NCBI GenBank assembly: GCA_027014065.1
Contig: JALWEL010000244.1
Span: 1-19,914, forward strand
Reading direction: 5' to 3'
Source: DHVE2 group archaeon
Lineage (GTDB): Archaea; Thermoplasmatota; Thermoplasmata; Thermoplasmatales; Aciduliprofundaceae
Length of the DNA: 19,914 nt
The first letter of the stretch is position 1; every line of letters begins with the position of its first letter. Below, piece by piece: positions 6,904-14,046 of this stretch. The position numbers and the translations under genes were made by a program. The notes beneath the pieces are model-generated. The model worked only from the letters and a program-made list of their open reading frames with translations, searched no databases and had not been told where the DNA came from.

Positions 6904-8100
6904 TTAGAAGACGTCCAGCTCGTCGTTCAGGAGCATCTCCGTAATCTTATTTATGTTCTCGAGCCAGTGATCGGCGATGCCCTCAAATTCCTTCTTGTAC
7001 TTTTCCACATTTGCTCCCTTTGCGGGTATAAACTGCACGCTGGCAACCTGTGGTTCATCTATGGGCTTTCCTATCTGGGAAACTATGCGCACATGTGCCT
7101 CTCTGATATCTCCGCCCGCCTCCTTCACCACATCGTTCGCGATTTTGAACGCTAACAGGTTGTAGAGCTTTCCCACGTGGGTAACGGGGTTCTTGCCGGC
7201 GGAGGCCTCCATGCTCATGGGCCTGTATGGAGTAATCAATCCATTTACCCTGTTACCTCTTCCCACGCTTCCATCATCGCCGTTCTCCATACTAAGCCCG
7301 GTTACCGTGAGATAATAAATTCCCTCTTCTGGTATATCTCCGGTGTTTATCGCGTAGTTAACTTCCCTCTCGGTGAATTTCGAAGCGTAGTCGGTGAGCA
7401 CATCTTTGAGCTCTTCCTTAACGCTCATGTAGTGATCCGCGTCTGGTGTATGTCTTCCAACGAATGCCGCAGCCACGGTTATGTTTATCTTATTTCCATC
7501 TCTGAAGCCCATTACCTTCACATCTTCTCCCACTTCCGGGAATCTGGATTTCAATTCACCGTTGATATATCTCTCAGTGTTGTATACGACTTTTTCCAAG
7601 TCGCTCATGGGCGCGTAGCCCACTCCGAATGATGTATCATTCGCAAGTTGCTTTTGCGTATCGTAAAGCCCTTTGAGATCCACGGAGCCCTGGCCGATCA
7701 TGCAGTCTATAATCACATCTTCCTCAATATCTAAGTTATGGTAATGTTTTTTGAGAAAATCCGCAGCGGCCCTTTTCGCTATCGTTCTGTAAGGAATCCT
7801 TTCTCCGTCAATCGTTGTTGTTGCCCTTCCAGAGAGGAGTATATACACAGGCTCTAAAACCTGTCCACCGCCGAATTGAGGTTTCGCTTGACCGCCCACG
7901 ATTTCCGCCTGGTCAGTGTTGTGATGCATAATTCTATCGTAATTCTTCAGATAGTATCTCGATAGTTCCCTGCTTATGCTCTCCGCAATTCCGTCGGCAA
8001 CGCTGTCCGGATGTCCAATTCCCTTCCTCTCAACAATTTCCACTTCCCTATCTTCAACGGGGGTGAAGTTAATTTCCTCAACGACAATATTTCTTTTCAT
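6904..8100 (-). CDS. mat: S-adenosylmethionine synthase, archaeal type
   Basis: This enzyme makes S-adenosylmethionine from methionine and ATP. The 398-residue product is of the archaeal class, which differs strongly from bacterial MetK. Visible motifs are ERKGIGHPDSVADGIAE (24-40), MHHNTDQAEIVGGQAKPQFGGG (split around residues 59-80), and DCMIGQGSVDL near 144. The ATG at 8100 gives the canonical MKRNIVVEEI start. The longer in-frame reading up to 8226 overlaps the end of queA and has a Cys/Ser-rich stretch unlike the family. A TATA-like box at 8117-8130 lies about 26 bases upstream, so the gene probably has its own leaderless promoter as well as possible read-through from queA, whose enzyme consumes SAM. 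Confidence 0.95.
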   Translation of the reverse strand: MKRNIVVEEINFTPVEDREVEIVERKGIGHPDSVADGIAESISRELSRYYLKNYDRIMHHNTDQAEIVGGQAKPQFGGGQVLEPVYILLSGRATTTIDGERIPYRTIAKRAAADFLKKHYHNLDIEEDVIIDCMIGQGSVDLKGLYDTQKQLANDTSFGVGYAPMSDLEKVVYNTERYINGELKSRFPEVGEDVKVMGFRDGNKINITVAAAFVGRHTPDADHYMSVKEELKDVLTDYASKFTEREVNYAINTGDIPEEGIYYLTVTGLSMENGDDGSVGRGNRVNGLITPYRPMSMEASAGKNPVTHVGKLYNLLAFKIANDVVKEAGGDIREAHVRIVSQIGKPIDEPQVASVQFIPAKGANVEKYKKEFEGIADHWLENINKITEMLLNDELDVF

Positions 8101-8116
8101 AAAAATGTGAATTGGT

Positions 8117-8130
8117 AGATATACTAAAAA
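8117..8130 (-). promoter_or_regulatory. TATA-like box for mat
   Basis: The minus strand reads TTTTTAGTATATCT, centred about 25 bases before the ATG at 8100. No Shine-Dalgarno precedes that ATG, which is consistent with leaderless transcription. Confidence 0.45.
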
Positions 8131-8134
8131 TTTT

Positions 8135-8155
8135 TTGTAGTTAATAAAGCTACAA
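8135..8155 (-). other. Short hairpin spanning the queA stop codon
   Basis: TTGTAG (8135-8140) and CTACAA (8150-8155) are 6-base inverted arms around a 9-base AT-rich loop. The minus-strand distal arm runs into an A/T-rich stretch with five to six T residues. It could be a weak queA 3' end, but six base pairs can arise by chance. Confidence 0.2.
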
Positions 8156-9148
8156 TTTGAACAGGAGCATGGCATCTCCGAAGCTGAAGAATCTATATCT
8201 TTTTTCGATTGCAATTCTGTATGCATTCATAATTCTTTTGTATCCTCCGAAGGCGGTGACTAAAAGAATAAGCGAGGAACGAGGAACATGGAAGTTGGTA
8301 ACCATGGCATCCACTCCTGCTTGAAATTCATATCCGGGATAGATGAATATGTTGGTGTAGCCCTGCGAAGGATGCACCGCACCATCGTGTGAGGAACTCT
8401 CCAAGGCGCGCATCACAGTTGTGCCGACTGCGAACAAACGACCGGAGCGGTTGTTTATCATTTCCGCGATTTCTTCGCTGACCACGTAGTACTCCTCATC
8501 AACCTTATGCATCCTCACATCCTCACTCTTCACGGGTTTGAAGGTCCCGTAACTTACGTGCAGAGTGACGTATCCAATTTTCACACCCTTATTTTTTATT
8601 CTCTCTATTAGTTCAGGGGTGAAGTGCAGGCCCGCGGTGGGTGCCGCCACCGCACCATCCTTCCTCGCGAACACCGTCTGATACTTCTCCTCAGCATCTT
8701 GGGGTGGATTCTTTATATAGGGGGGTAGGGGAATTTCTCCTTTCTTTCTCGCTAATTCCATTATATCCCCCGAGAATTCGATGTCGCACAACCCTTCATT
8801 TTTACTCAAAACGGTACCGGTAATATCATCGAAAATCAGTTTTGTGCCTTCGCGAATCTTCTTGCCCTTCACGAGACAGCGGTAAAAATTCTCCCCCAAT
8901 TTTTCTAAGATTAAAATTTCCACCTTTCCTCCAGTTTCTTTTCTCCCCTTCACTCTCGCTTTCGTAACCCGAGTGTCGTTGAGAATCATAACATCTCCCT
9001 TCTCCAGATACTCCGGCAAATCATAGAAGTGTCGATGCTCGATTTCATCTCGAAGAACCATCAGTTTGGCGTGGTCTCTGGGCTCCACTGGCTCTTGAGC
9101 GATAAGTTCTTCCGGAAGCTCGAAGTCGTATCTTTTTAGGGAGTACAT
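8150..9148 (-). CDS. queA: S-adenosylmethionine:tRNA ribosyltransferase-isomerase (QueA)
   Basis: QueA moves the ribosyl part of SAM onto 7-aminomethyl-7-deazaguanine in tRNA, giving epoxyqueuosine and releasing adenine and methionine. The 332-residue product covers the whole family: YDFELPEELIAQEP and RDHAKLMV at the N-terminus, GDVMILNDTRV, a GTV segment after DDIT, AAPTAGLHFTPEL, HVSYGTFKPV, and NFHVPRSSLILLVTAFGG near the C-terminus. No frameshift or missing block is seen. The ATG at 9148 is chosen over TTG at 9166 because it matches family N-termini and lies about 26 bases from the TATA-like box at 9171-9180. QueA is described as a bacterial queuosine enzyme, whereas archaea typically make archaeosine, so its presence and its position directly upstream of SAM synthase are notable. 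Bacterial origin by transfer is an inference. Confidence 0.92.
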   Translation of the reverse strand: MYSLKRYDFELPEELIAQEPVEPRDHAKLMVLRDEIEHRHFYDLPEYLEKGDVMILNDTRVTKARVKGRKETGGKVEILILEKLGENFYRCLVKGKKIREGTKLIFDDITGTVLSKNEGLCDIEFSGDIMELARKKGEIPLPPYIKNPPQDAEEKYQTVFARKDGAVAAPTAGLHFTPELIERIKNKGVKIGYVTLHVSYGTFKPVKSEDVRMHKVDEEYYVVSEEIAEMINNRSGRLFAVGTTVMRALESSSHDGAVHPSQGYTNIFIYPGYEFQAGVDAMVTNFHVPRSSLILLVTAFGGYKRIMNAYRIAIEKRYRFFSFGDAMLLFKL

Positions 9149-9170
9149 TCTCGCAAGTATCTCCAACGAA

Positions 9171-9180
9171 TAAATTAAGT
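9171..9180 (-). promoter_or_regulatory. TATA-like box for queA
   Basis: The minus strand reads ACTTAATTTA. The distance to the ATG at 9148 fits a leaderless transcript. The alternative TTG at 9166 would be too close to the box. It shares the 82-base divergent spacer with the udp promoter. Confidence 0.4.
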
Positions 9181-9196
9181 TTACTCAAAAAATCGC

Positions 9197-9205
9197 AAAT
9201 ATTTT
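9197..9205 (+). promoter_or_regulatory. TATA-like box for udp
   Basis: AAATATTTT is centred about 30 bases before the ATG at 9231. There is no Shine-Dalgarno before that ATG, so a short-leader or leaderless mRNA is expected. Confidence 0.4.
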
Positions 9206-9230
9206 GTAATCACGCCGCATTTAGTATATT

Positions 9231-10058
9231 ATGAAATTGAAATCTGCGGATTATGTGGAAGGCGCTGGGGGATTGCAGTATCACATCCAGTGCAAGAGGG
9301 GCGACGTGGCGCGGTATGTGCTCTTACCCGGAGATCCTGAGCGGGTGGATGTGATATCGTCCCAGTGGGACGAAAGAAGGGAAATCGCTTACCACAGAGA
9401 GTACAAGACCCATACCGGAAAATACAAAGGTGTGGATATATCCGCAACTTCAACTGGCATAGGAGCGCCCTCGGCCACAATAGCTTTGGAGGAGCTTGCG
9501 AGAATAGGGGCGGATACATTTATCAGGGTTGGGTCCACAGGAGCCATACAGGAGAATATAGAAATAGGGGATCTGATAATATCTTCCTCTGCGGTTCGAT
9601 TGGAAGGAACGAGCAAGCAATATGTGCGCGTGGAGTATCCAGCGGCGGCCAATTACGAAGTAATACTCGCTTTAATTCAAGCCTCCGAAAGCTTGGGGTT
9701 CAAGTATCATGTGGGCGTGACTGCAAGCACCGATTCTTTCTATTTAGGGCAAGGAAGGCATGGATTCAGAAACTACACCCAGTCTTTTTCGGAGAACATT
9801 GTTAAGGATTTGAGAAGGGCCAAGGTGCTTAACTTCGAGATGGAAGCCGCTGCGCTTTTCAGTGTTTCCAGCATTTACGGACTGAGAGCGGGAAGCATAG
9901 CTATTGTGTTTGCAAATCGAATAACCGATGAATTCGAAGTCGTTTCTCAGGATTCAGTGGCGAAGGTGGCAAACGAAGCGGTGAGGATCCTAAGCGAATG
10001 GGATTCGGAAAAGGAGAAGATGGGAAAGAAATACTTCTATCCCAAATTGGTGAGCTGA
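9231..10058 (+). CDS. udp: Uridine phosphorylase (NP-I nucleoside phosphorylase family)
   Basis: The enzyme catalyses phosphorolysis of uridine to uracil and ribose-1-phosphate, in nucleoside salvage. The 275-residue product shows the NP-I motifs in order: LPGDPERVD (32-40, phosphate binding), TSTGIGAPSATIALEEL, FIRVGSTGAIQ (phosphate and ribose pocket), GVTASTDSFYLGQGR, and NFEMEAAALF (ribose-binding Met/Glu). The STDSFYLGQ segment resembles uridine phosphorylases more than purine nucleoside phosphorylases, although a broader pyrimidine/purine range is possible. The ATG at 9231 gives a family-like start. The stop codon overlaps the next ATG (TGATG), with GGTGA four bases before it, so the two genes are translationally coupled. 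Confidence 0.9.
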   Translation: MKLKSADYVEGAGGLQYHIQCKRGDVARYVLLPGDPERVDVISSQWDERREIAYHREYKTHTGKYKGVDISATSTGIGAPSATIALEELARIGADTFIRVGSTGAIQENIEIGDLIISSSAVRLEGTSKQYVRVEYPAAANYEVILALIQASESLGFKYHVGVTASTDSFYLGQGRHGFRNYTQSFSENIVKDLRRAKVLNFEMEAAALFSVSSIYGLRAGSIAIVFANRITDEFEVVSQDSVAKVANEAVRILSEWDSEKEKMGKKYFYPKLVS

Positions 10059-10516
10059 TGCTCTCTTACCTCTATGTTTTTCTCATTTCTATGCTTCCGT
10101 TCATAGAGCTCCGCGGATCAATTCCTGTGGGAATAATCACGCTTCACCTCTCCCCACTCATAGTTTTCATCGTTGCAGTAGTTGGCAACATGGTTCCTGT
10201 ACCGTTTATTCTCATTTTTTTGGGGGACATTGAGAAGTACCTTAGAAAATATCCCAAAATCACTGCATGGATGGATAAGATATTCACGCATACTCGAAAA
10301 AAGTCAGAGGAGAAGGTGAGGAAGTGGGAGTACCTCGCCCTCGTCTTATTCGTGGCAGTTCCTCTTCCCGGAACCGGTGCTTGGACTGGCAGTTTGATAG
10401 CCTACTTATTCAATAAGGATGTGAAAATATCCACGCTTATGATATTCATAGGGGTTCTCATCGCCGGAGTCATTGTGCTCGCTCTGACTCTGGGAGCGAA
10501 TAGCGTCTTACCTTGA
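10058..10516 (+). CDS. Small integral membrane protein, COG2426 (Sm_multidrug_ex) family
   Basis: The 152-residue protein has about four hydrophobic segments (residues about 4-25, 30-53, 88-110 and 123-148), with a basic cytosol-like stretch between the second and third (ITAWMDKIFTHTRKK). The family hallmarks are ELRGSIPVGI near the N-terminus and PLPGTGAWTGSLIAYLF in the third hydrophobic region; both look like re-entrant loops. The family is annotated as a putative small multidrug exporter, but I know of no firm experimental function. The start ATG at 10058 overlaps the udp stop and has GGTGA at 10049-10053. An in-frame ATG at 9998 lies within udp and gives a hydrophilic tail that does not fit. 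The 3' end overlaps the converging deaminase gene by 47 bases. Confidence 0.84.
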   Translation: MLSYLYVFLISMLPFIELRGSIPVGIITLHLSPLIVFIVAVVGNMVPVPFILIFLGDIEKYLRKYPKITAWMDKIFTHTRKKSEEKVRKWEYLALVLFVAVPLPGTGAWTGSLIAYLFNKDVKISTLMIFIGVLIAGVIVLALTLGANSVLP

Positions 10517-10934
10517 TTCCGCTCTCTAAGAGCATGAGCTTAGCAAGGTCATCGGGATAACCTTCAGCGTACACTATTTCCTTTATCTGTGCGTTAATGA
10601 GCATCTTTGCGCACACCACGCATGGATGATTTGTCACATATATTGTCGCATCTTTTATGGAAACTCCGTAAACTGCAGCTTGGATTATTGCGTTTTGTTC
10701 CGCGTGCAGTCCGCGGCACAGCTCGTGTCTCTCTCCACTGGGAATGTTTAAATTTTCCCTCATGCATCCTGTTATGTCGCAATGCGCCAGCCCGCGGGGT
10801 GGGCCATTATAGCCTGTGGATAGAACACGCTTATCTTTCACAATCACCGCACCAACATGCCTCCTGGTGCAGGTGGAACGTGTGGAAACAAGGTATGCAA
10901 GGCGCATGAAGTACTCGTCCCATGAAGGTCTCAT
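10470..10934 (-). CDS. dCMP deaminase-like zinc enzyme (ComEB family), 154 aa
   Basis: The zinc-dependent deaminase motif is complete: His77-Ala-Glu79 in LHAEQNAI, and Pro104-Cys105-x-x-Cys108 in HPCVVCAK. The N-terminal block STRSTCTRRHVGAVIVKD and GYNGPPRGLAHC are typical of deoxycytidylate deaminases, which convert dCMP to dUMP for thymidylate synthesis. Extra His and Cys residues (H51, C52, C57, C73) suggest a second metal site, as in phage-like and ComEB members. The ATG at 10934 lies about 26 bases from a TATA-like box (10956-10966), so the mRNA is probably leaderless. The last 47 bases overlap the COG2426 gene on the opposite strand. Its link to the neighbouring uridine phosphorylase is pyrimidine metabolism in general; they are not in one operon. 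Confidence 0.9.
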   Translation of the reverse strand: MRPSWDEYFMRLAYLVSTRSTCTRRHVGAVIVKDKRVLSTGYNGPPRGLAHCDITGCMRENLNIPSGERHELCRGLHAEQNAIIQAAVYGVSIKDATIYVTNHPCVVCAKMLINAQIKEIVYAEGYPDDLAKLMLLESGIKVRRYSLPESERAQ

Positions 10935-10966
10935 AAAAAGGGTATTAAAAAAAGGGTATTTAATTT
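10935..10966 (-). promoter_or_regulatory. Combined T-tract terminator and deaminase promoter containing a 12-base direct repeat
   Basis: On the plus strand AAAAAGGGTATT occurs at 10935-10946 and again at 10949-10960. On the minus strand this gives two AATACCCTTTTT units, that is, oligo-T runs directly after the phosphoesterase stop (10970), suitable for archaeal T-tract termination. The outer unit is part of AATTAAATACC (10966-10956), a TATA-like box about 26 bases before the deaminase ATG. Confidence 0.45.
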
Positions 10967-10969
10967 TGT

Positions 10970-13462
10970 TCAGAACTTTTTCCGATATGCCACAGCCACC
11001 AGTGCGATTAAAATTAGAACGAGAGGCAGAGCGCTGGGAGGCAGCTCTGGCACGGAAGACGCGTATACGTGGATTGTGTTGTCTCCGTTTGCAGGGGCGG
11101 TTGTTTCCACATAGACCACGGTGTAATCCTTGAACTTATGCTGGTACACATGCTGGTAGGTTCCGTAGGTATCCGAGTAGGCGGTGTAATTGCTTCCAGG
11201 AGCCAGATAGAACTTCATTCTTATGTACGGGAACGAGTATATTGCGGAGTTGTGAACCACAGCTTTTTCACTTGTCTCACTTCCGTCGTTGGCCCCTTCG
11301 TAAACCACAGAAGTCAGCGGGTTACCGTTGCTATCTGTGAGATTTTCGTACTTGTAAACATGATAGGTGATGGTATCTCCCTGCACATGGATTAGGACGA
11401 AGTGATAGCTTCCTTCGATTGCCGGAACAATCCACTCATAGTTATTATGCGCTCCTGCACCGCCGGTTAAGAGGGTGAACACGCTGTATTCTCCCTCAGG
11501 ATGCATCGAAGAGGTTACGTTAAGTTTGCCATTGACGTATTCCAAATTTGTGTAGTAGTAGGTGTAGTTGTGTATATGCGCCACAACTAAGTAATCCACT
11601 CCGTACTGCTGGAAGATCTTCATGACATCCACGCGATTTGTGTAGTTTATGAATGAATCGTTTAAGCTTTCGTTCCTGCTCGGTGGAACTTTAATAGGCA
11701 TGTGCATTACAACAATCTTGTGTGTTTTTCCCTGTGCATTTGCCAAATCATTTTTGAGCCATTGCAGCTGTTTGCCGTATATGTATCCTCCGTAATGTGC
11801 CGTGGAGTTATTGCTCCCCGGATCCCGTGCGTACCACCATGGCGTCTCCCCTTTTCCAAAAGTCCAACTTCCTCCGTTGTACCAGAAACCATCCTGATAA
11901 TCGTCTGGGAACACGAAATGACTATTTGAAAAGTTGAAGGAGTAGTAGAGGCTTCCAAGATACTCTTCGTATATGTGCTCTCCCGCCCTCTGGGGCTGAT
12001 CATAGTGCCTCGTAACATCGTGATTTCCAACCGTTGTGAAGAAGAAATCACCATGGGTGCCGGTAAGCATGTAGAAGCGGTTGTACTCCATATCATACAC
12101 ATAATCTAAGGCATCGTAAGAAGTACCTCCGTATTCAGCCACCAGTCCTCCACCGAATCCCGAAACAAGGTCTCCGTCATCCCAGCCGATTGGAGTTCTT
12201 ATTATATCCGTGTAATAATGGGTGAAAAGCGTGTATTCTTCTCTCTGCTCGTACGGATGGTCATATACTCCGCACCCTGGTCTGTTGTCCCCCATGGCGA
12301 AGATCCAGAAATCATCCTTTGGTTCGTACCATGGCTTGAGAGTTATTGTTTTTGTCTCATTTGCGTTCAAATGAATGATGGTGGTAAGTGAGTAATTTCC
12401 CCTTTCCGTGGAGTTCTCGAAATTTGTAATCATATAATCCGGATCCAAGTTGAAAAAGTGCACTCTAACGTATCCAGCGGTGTTCGTAGGATTGTGGAGA
12501 GTAACGTTCACATGGTAACCCATTATTCTTACATTTATGTTTGACCAGTCTGCGTTGAGGAAATACGCCTCGTTTGTGTACACATTTACTTTTTCTGCAT
12601 CTATCACATTGGCAAATCCGTCGTTTATTGATAGGTAGTATTCCCCGTATCCGTGCACAGTGGATACTATGAGCTTATACTGGCCAGGGGTGTTGATGGT
12701 AGTGTGTATCTCCTCAAGTCCTCCATATCCTCCCTTGTTGGAAGATGCCACCAAGAAATTATCCGAATCGTAAAGATATATCGCGTAATCCGCGTTGGGA
12801 TTCGGAAGCATATAGATATTTACAGAATCTCCGTTGTAAAGGTAGAAGAGGTACGTATCGGAACCGTCGTTGTGAGACGAATCCAATCTGTCATATGCAG
12901 AATATGGCAGATTTACGTTTATATTTCCTCCATTCTCACTGTCAGGGGTGCTTGTGATATCAAAATGTATTATGCCCCAGTCGTACGGTCTATTCCCCGA
13001 GGCGTTATTACCGGTGACGTCCCCTGCCCAAGAATGCGTGTTCAGATTGTAAATCAAATCCAAGCTGAATCCGTCGTTAGGCGAGATATCGATTAAATCA
13101 TCCCTTCCGTAGAGACCGGAATCATCGTCCCATGCGGATATTTCGATCCACACATCAGGATCTCTTGTGGTTACAGTGAAATTAGCCCACCAGTTGGGAT
13201 TGAATTCGTGTTCACCATCCCATACCTGGCTCTTAATCTCCTTTTCGTTCATGAAAACAACGAAGTACGGGTCCGGGTCACCAACAGTGTCCAAACTTGG
13301 ATCGCATTTGAAATAGGTTATGTGAACGGATACCGTACCGCTCCAGTAACTCATTCCCCTTGTTTCTGGAACCACCTGCGTATGTGTTGGATGAACACTT
13401 AAAATCGCTGCACCCATCGACAAAATCACTATTATAATCACCACTCCCACCAGTAGTCTCAT
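10970..13462 (-). CDS. Secreted C2-like / PPC-like / metallophosphoesterase protein with C-terminal anchor, 830 aa
   Basis: Residues 1-22 form a signal peptide (MRLLVGVVIIIVILSMGAA). Residues about 42-130 resemble a C2 domain, with acidic calcium-loop candidates GDPDPYF (61-67) and WDDDSG plus GRDD (111-122). Residues about 180-285 look like a pre-peptidase C-terminal (PPC) beta-sandwich (YLFYLYNGDSVNIYML, PGQYKLIVST). Residues about 385-705 form a calcineurin-like phosphoesterase: GDNRPG (391-396) in place of the usual DxH, GDLVSGFGG (430-438), GNHD (479-482), MHMP (586-589) and AHIH (628-631) in place of GHxH. The C-terminus has PELPPS (805-810), a hydrophobic helix and RKKF, suggesting a sorted or membrane-held surface protein. 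Phosphate release from extracellular phosphoesters is the likely role; the substrate is unknown. The ATG at 13462 fits the TATA-like box at 13485-13494. Confidence 0.88.
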   Translation of the reverse strand: MRLLVGVVIIIVILSMGAAILSVHPTHTQVVPETRGMSYWSGTVSVHITYFKCDPSLDTVGDPDPYFVVFMNEKEIKSQVWDGEHEFNPNWWANFTVTTRDPDVWIEISAWDDDSGLYGRDDLIDISPNDGFSLDLIYNLNTHSWAGDVTGNNASGNRPYDWGIIHFDITSTPDSENGGNINVNLPYSAYDRLDSSHNDGSDTYLFYLYNGDSVNIYMLPNPNADYAIYLYDSDNFLVASSNKGGYGGLEEIHTTINTPGQYKLIVSTVHGYGEYYLSINDGFANVIDAEKVNVYTNEAYFLNADWSNINVRIMGYHVNVTLHNPTNTAGYVRVHFFNLDPDYMITNFENSTERGNYSLTTIIHLNANETKTITLKPWYEPKDDFWIFAMGDNRPGCGVYDHPYEQREEYTLFTHYYTDIIRTPIGWDDGDLVSGFGGGLVAEYGGTSYDALDYVYDMEYNRFYMLTGTHGDFFFTTVGNHDVTRHYDQPQRAGEHIYEEYLGSLYYSFNFSNSHFVFPDDYQDGFWYNGGSWTFGKGETPWWYARDPGSNNSTAHYGGYIYGKQLQWLKNDLANAQGKTHKIVVMHMPIKVPPSRNESLNDSFINYTNRVDVMKIFQQYGVDYLVVAHIHNYTYYYTNLEYVNGKLNVTSSMHPEGEYSVFTLLTGGAGAHNNYEWIVPAIEGSYHFVLIHVQGDTITYHVYKYENLTDSNGNPLTSVVYEGANDGSETSEKAVVHNSAIYSFPYIRMKFYLAPGSNYTAYSDTYGTYQHVYQHKFKDYTVVYVETTAPANGDNTIHVYASSVPELPPSALPLVLILIALVAVAYRKKF

Positions 13463-13484
13463 AAGAGTAAATAATGCACTGATG

Positions 13485-13494
13485 ATATTTAAGA
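13485..13494 (-). promoter_or_regulatory. TATA-like box for the secreted phosphoesterase
   Basis: The minus strand reads TCTTAAATAT. It is about 26 bases from the ATG at 13462, predicting a leaderless mRNA. It shares the 128-base divergent spacer with the S15 promoter. Confidence 0.45.
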
Positions 13495-13522
13495 TTTTTC
13501 AGAAATTGATAATTGGGATTAT

Positions 13523-13576
13523 GCCGTTTATAGAGCGGAAGAGGTAAGATTTAAGTATTTGATGCTATTAAACGGC
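13523..13576. repeat. Widely spaced inverted repeat flanking the S15 promoter
   Basis: GCCGTTTA (13523-13530) and TAAACGGC (13569-13576) are perfect 8-base inverted arms, 38 bases apart. They bracket the S15 TATA-like box; the right arm ends two bases before the Shine-Dalgarno. An operator or a leader RNA structure is possible, but one such match in this spacer could be chance. Confidence 0.25.
13549..13559 (+). promoter_or_regulatory. TATA-like box and Shine-Dalgarno for rps15
   Basis: GATTTAAGTAT is followed about 26 bases later by AGGTGA (13579-13584), six bases before the ATG at 13591. The expected 5' leader is only about ten bases. Confidence 0.4.
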
Positions 13577-13590
13577 TTAGGTGAAGCAAC

Positions 13591-14046
13591 ATGGGAAGGA
13601 TCCATGCAAGGAGAAAGGGAAGCTCAGGTTCAAAGAAGCCGTTCAGAACCAATAAGCCAGATTGGGTTACTCTAAATGAGAACGAAATTAAGGAGAAGGT
13701 TATAGCCCTTGCTAAAGAGGGGCATACTCAGGCCATGATCGGAACCATTTTGAGGGATCAGTACGGGGTGCCGGATGTTAAACTACTAACCGGTAAGAGC
13801 ATAGGCAAGATTCTTGAGGAAGAGAACCTCGCTCCTCAGATTCCAGAGGATTTGATGGCACTCATGAGGAGGGCAGTCCGCATAAACAATCATCTCCAAA
13901 ATCACCCCAAAGATTTAGGTAATAAAAGAGGTCTGCAGCTGGTTGAAGCGAAGATAAGAAGGTTAATCAAGTACTACAAGCGCGTTGGAAAGCTGCCAGA
14001 AGATTGGAAATACAGCATCAAAGAGGCAGAGCTTCTGGTGAGGTGA
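13591..14046 (+). CDS. rps15: Small ribosomal subunit protein uS15 (archaeal S15/S13e type)
   Basis: The 151-residue product is the long archaeal/eukaryotic form of S15. The archaeal N-terminus MGRIHARRKGSSGSKKP is followed by the S13e-type extension (WVTLNENEIKEKVIALAKEG and YGVPDVKLLTGKSIGKIL). The C-terminal four-helix rRNA-binding domain includes the HLQNHPKDLGNKRGLQL region and RRLIKYYKR. It binds 16S rRNA helix 22 and helps build the platform of the 30S subunit. AGGTGA at 13579-13584 supports the start. Its stop overlaps the start of the DHH gene (TGATG), so the two are coupled. Autoregulation through the leader is known for bacterial S15; nothing here proves it. Confidence 0.96.
   Translation: MGRIHARRKGSSGSKKPFRTNKPDWVTLNENEIKEKVIALAKEGHTQAMIGTILRDQYGVPDVKLLTGKSIGKILEEENLAPQIPEDLMALMRRAVRINNHLQNHPKDLGNKRGLQLVEAKIRRLIKYYKRVGKLPEDWKYSIKEAELLVR

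Noticed and set aside
8101..8149. SAM-sensing riboswitch before mat
   Set aside because: The spacer is only 49 bases and holds a TATA-like box; there is no room for a known SAM riboswitch fold.
8101..8226. 42-residue N-terminal extension of SAM synthase overlapping queA
   Set aside because: The Ser/Cys-rich sequence is unlike archaeal SAM synthases, and the canonical MKRNIVVEE start with its own TATA-like box is at 8100.
9229..9652. Antisense frames opposite udp
   Set aside because: They overlap a complete nucleoside phosphorylase and show no family features.
9998..10057. Upstream start of the COG2426 membrane protein inside udp
   Set aside because: It adds a hydrophilic tail, whereas the ATG at 10058 has a Shine-Dalgarno and a stop/start overlap.
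11707..12102. Second minus-strand frame of 131 codons within the phosphoesterase gene
   Set aside because: It has no recognisable motifs and lies wholly inside a gene with clear domain structure.
14004..14045. Upstream start of the DHH gene inside rps15
   Set aside because: The extra 14 residues are out-of-frame S15 coding sequence; GGTGA and TGATG place the start at 14046.
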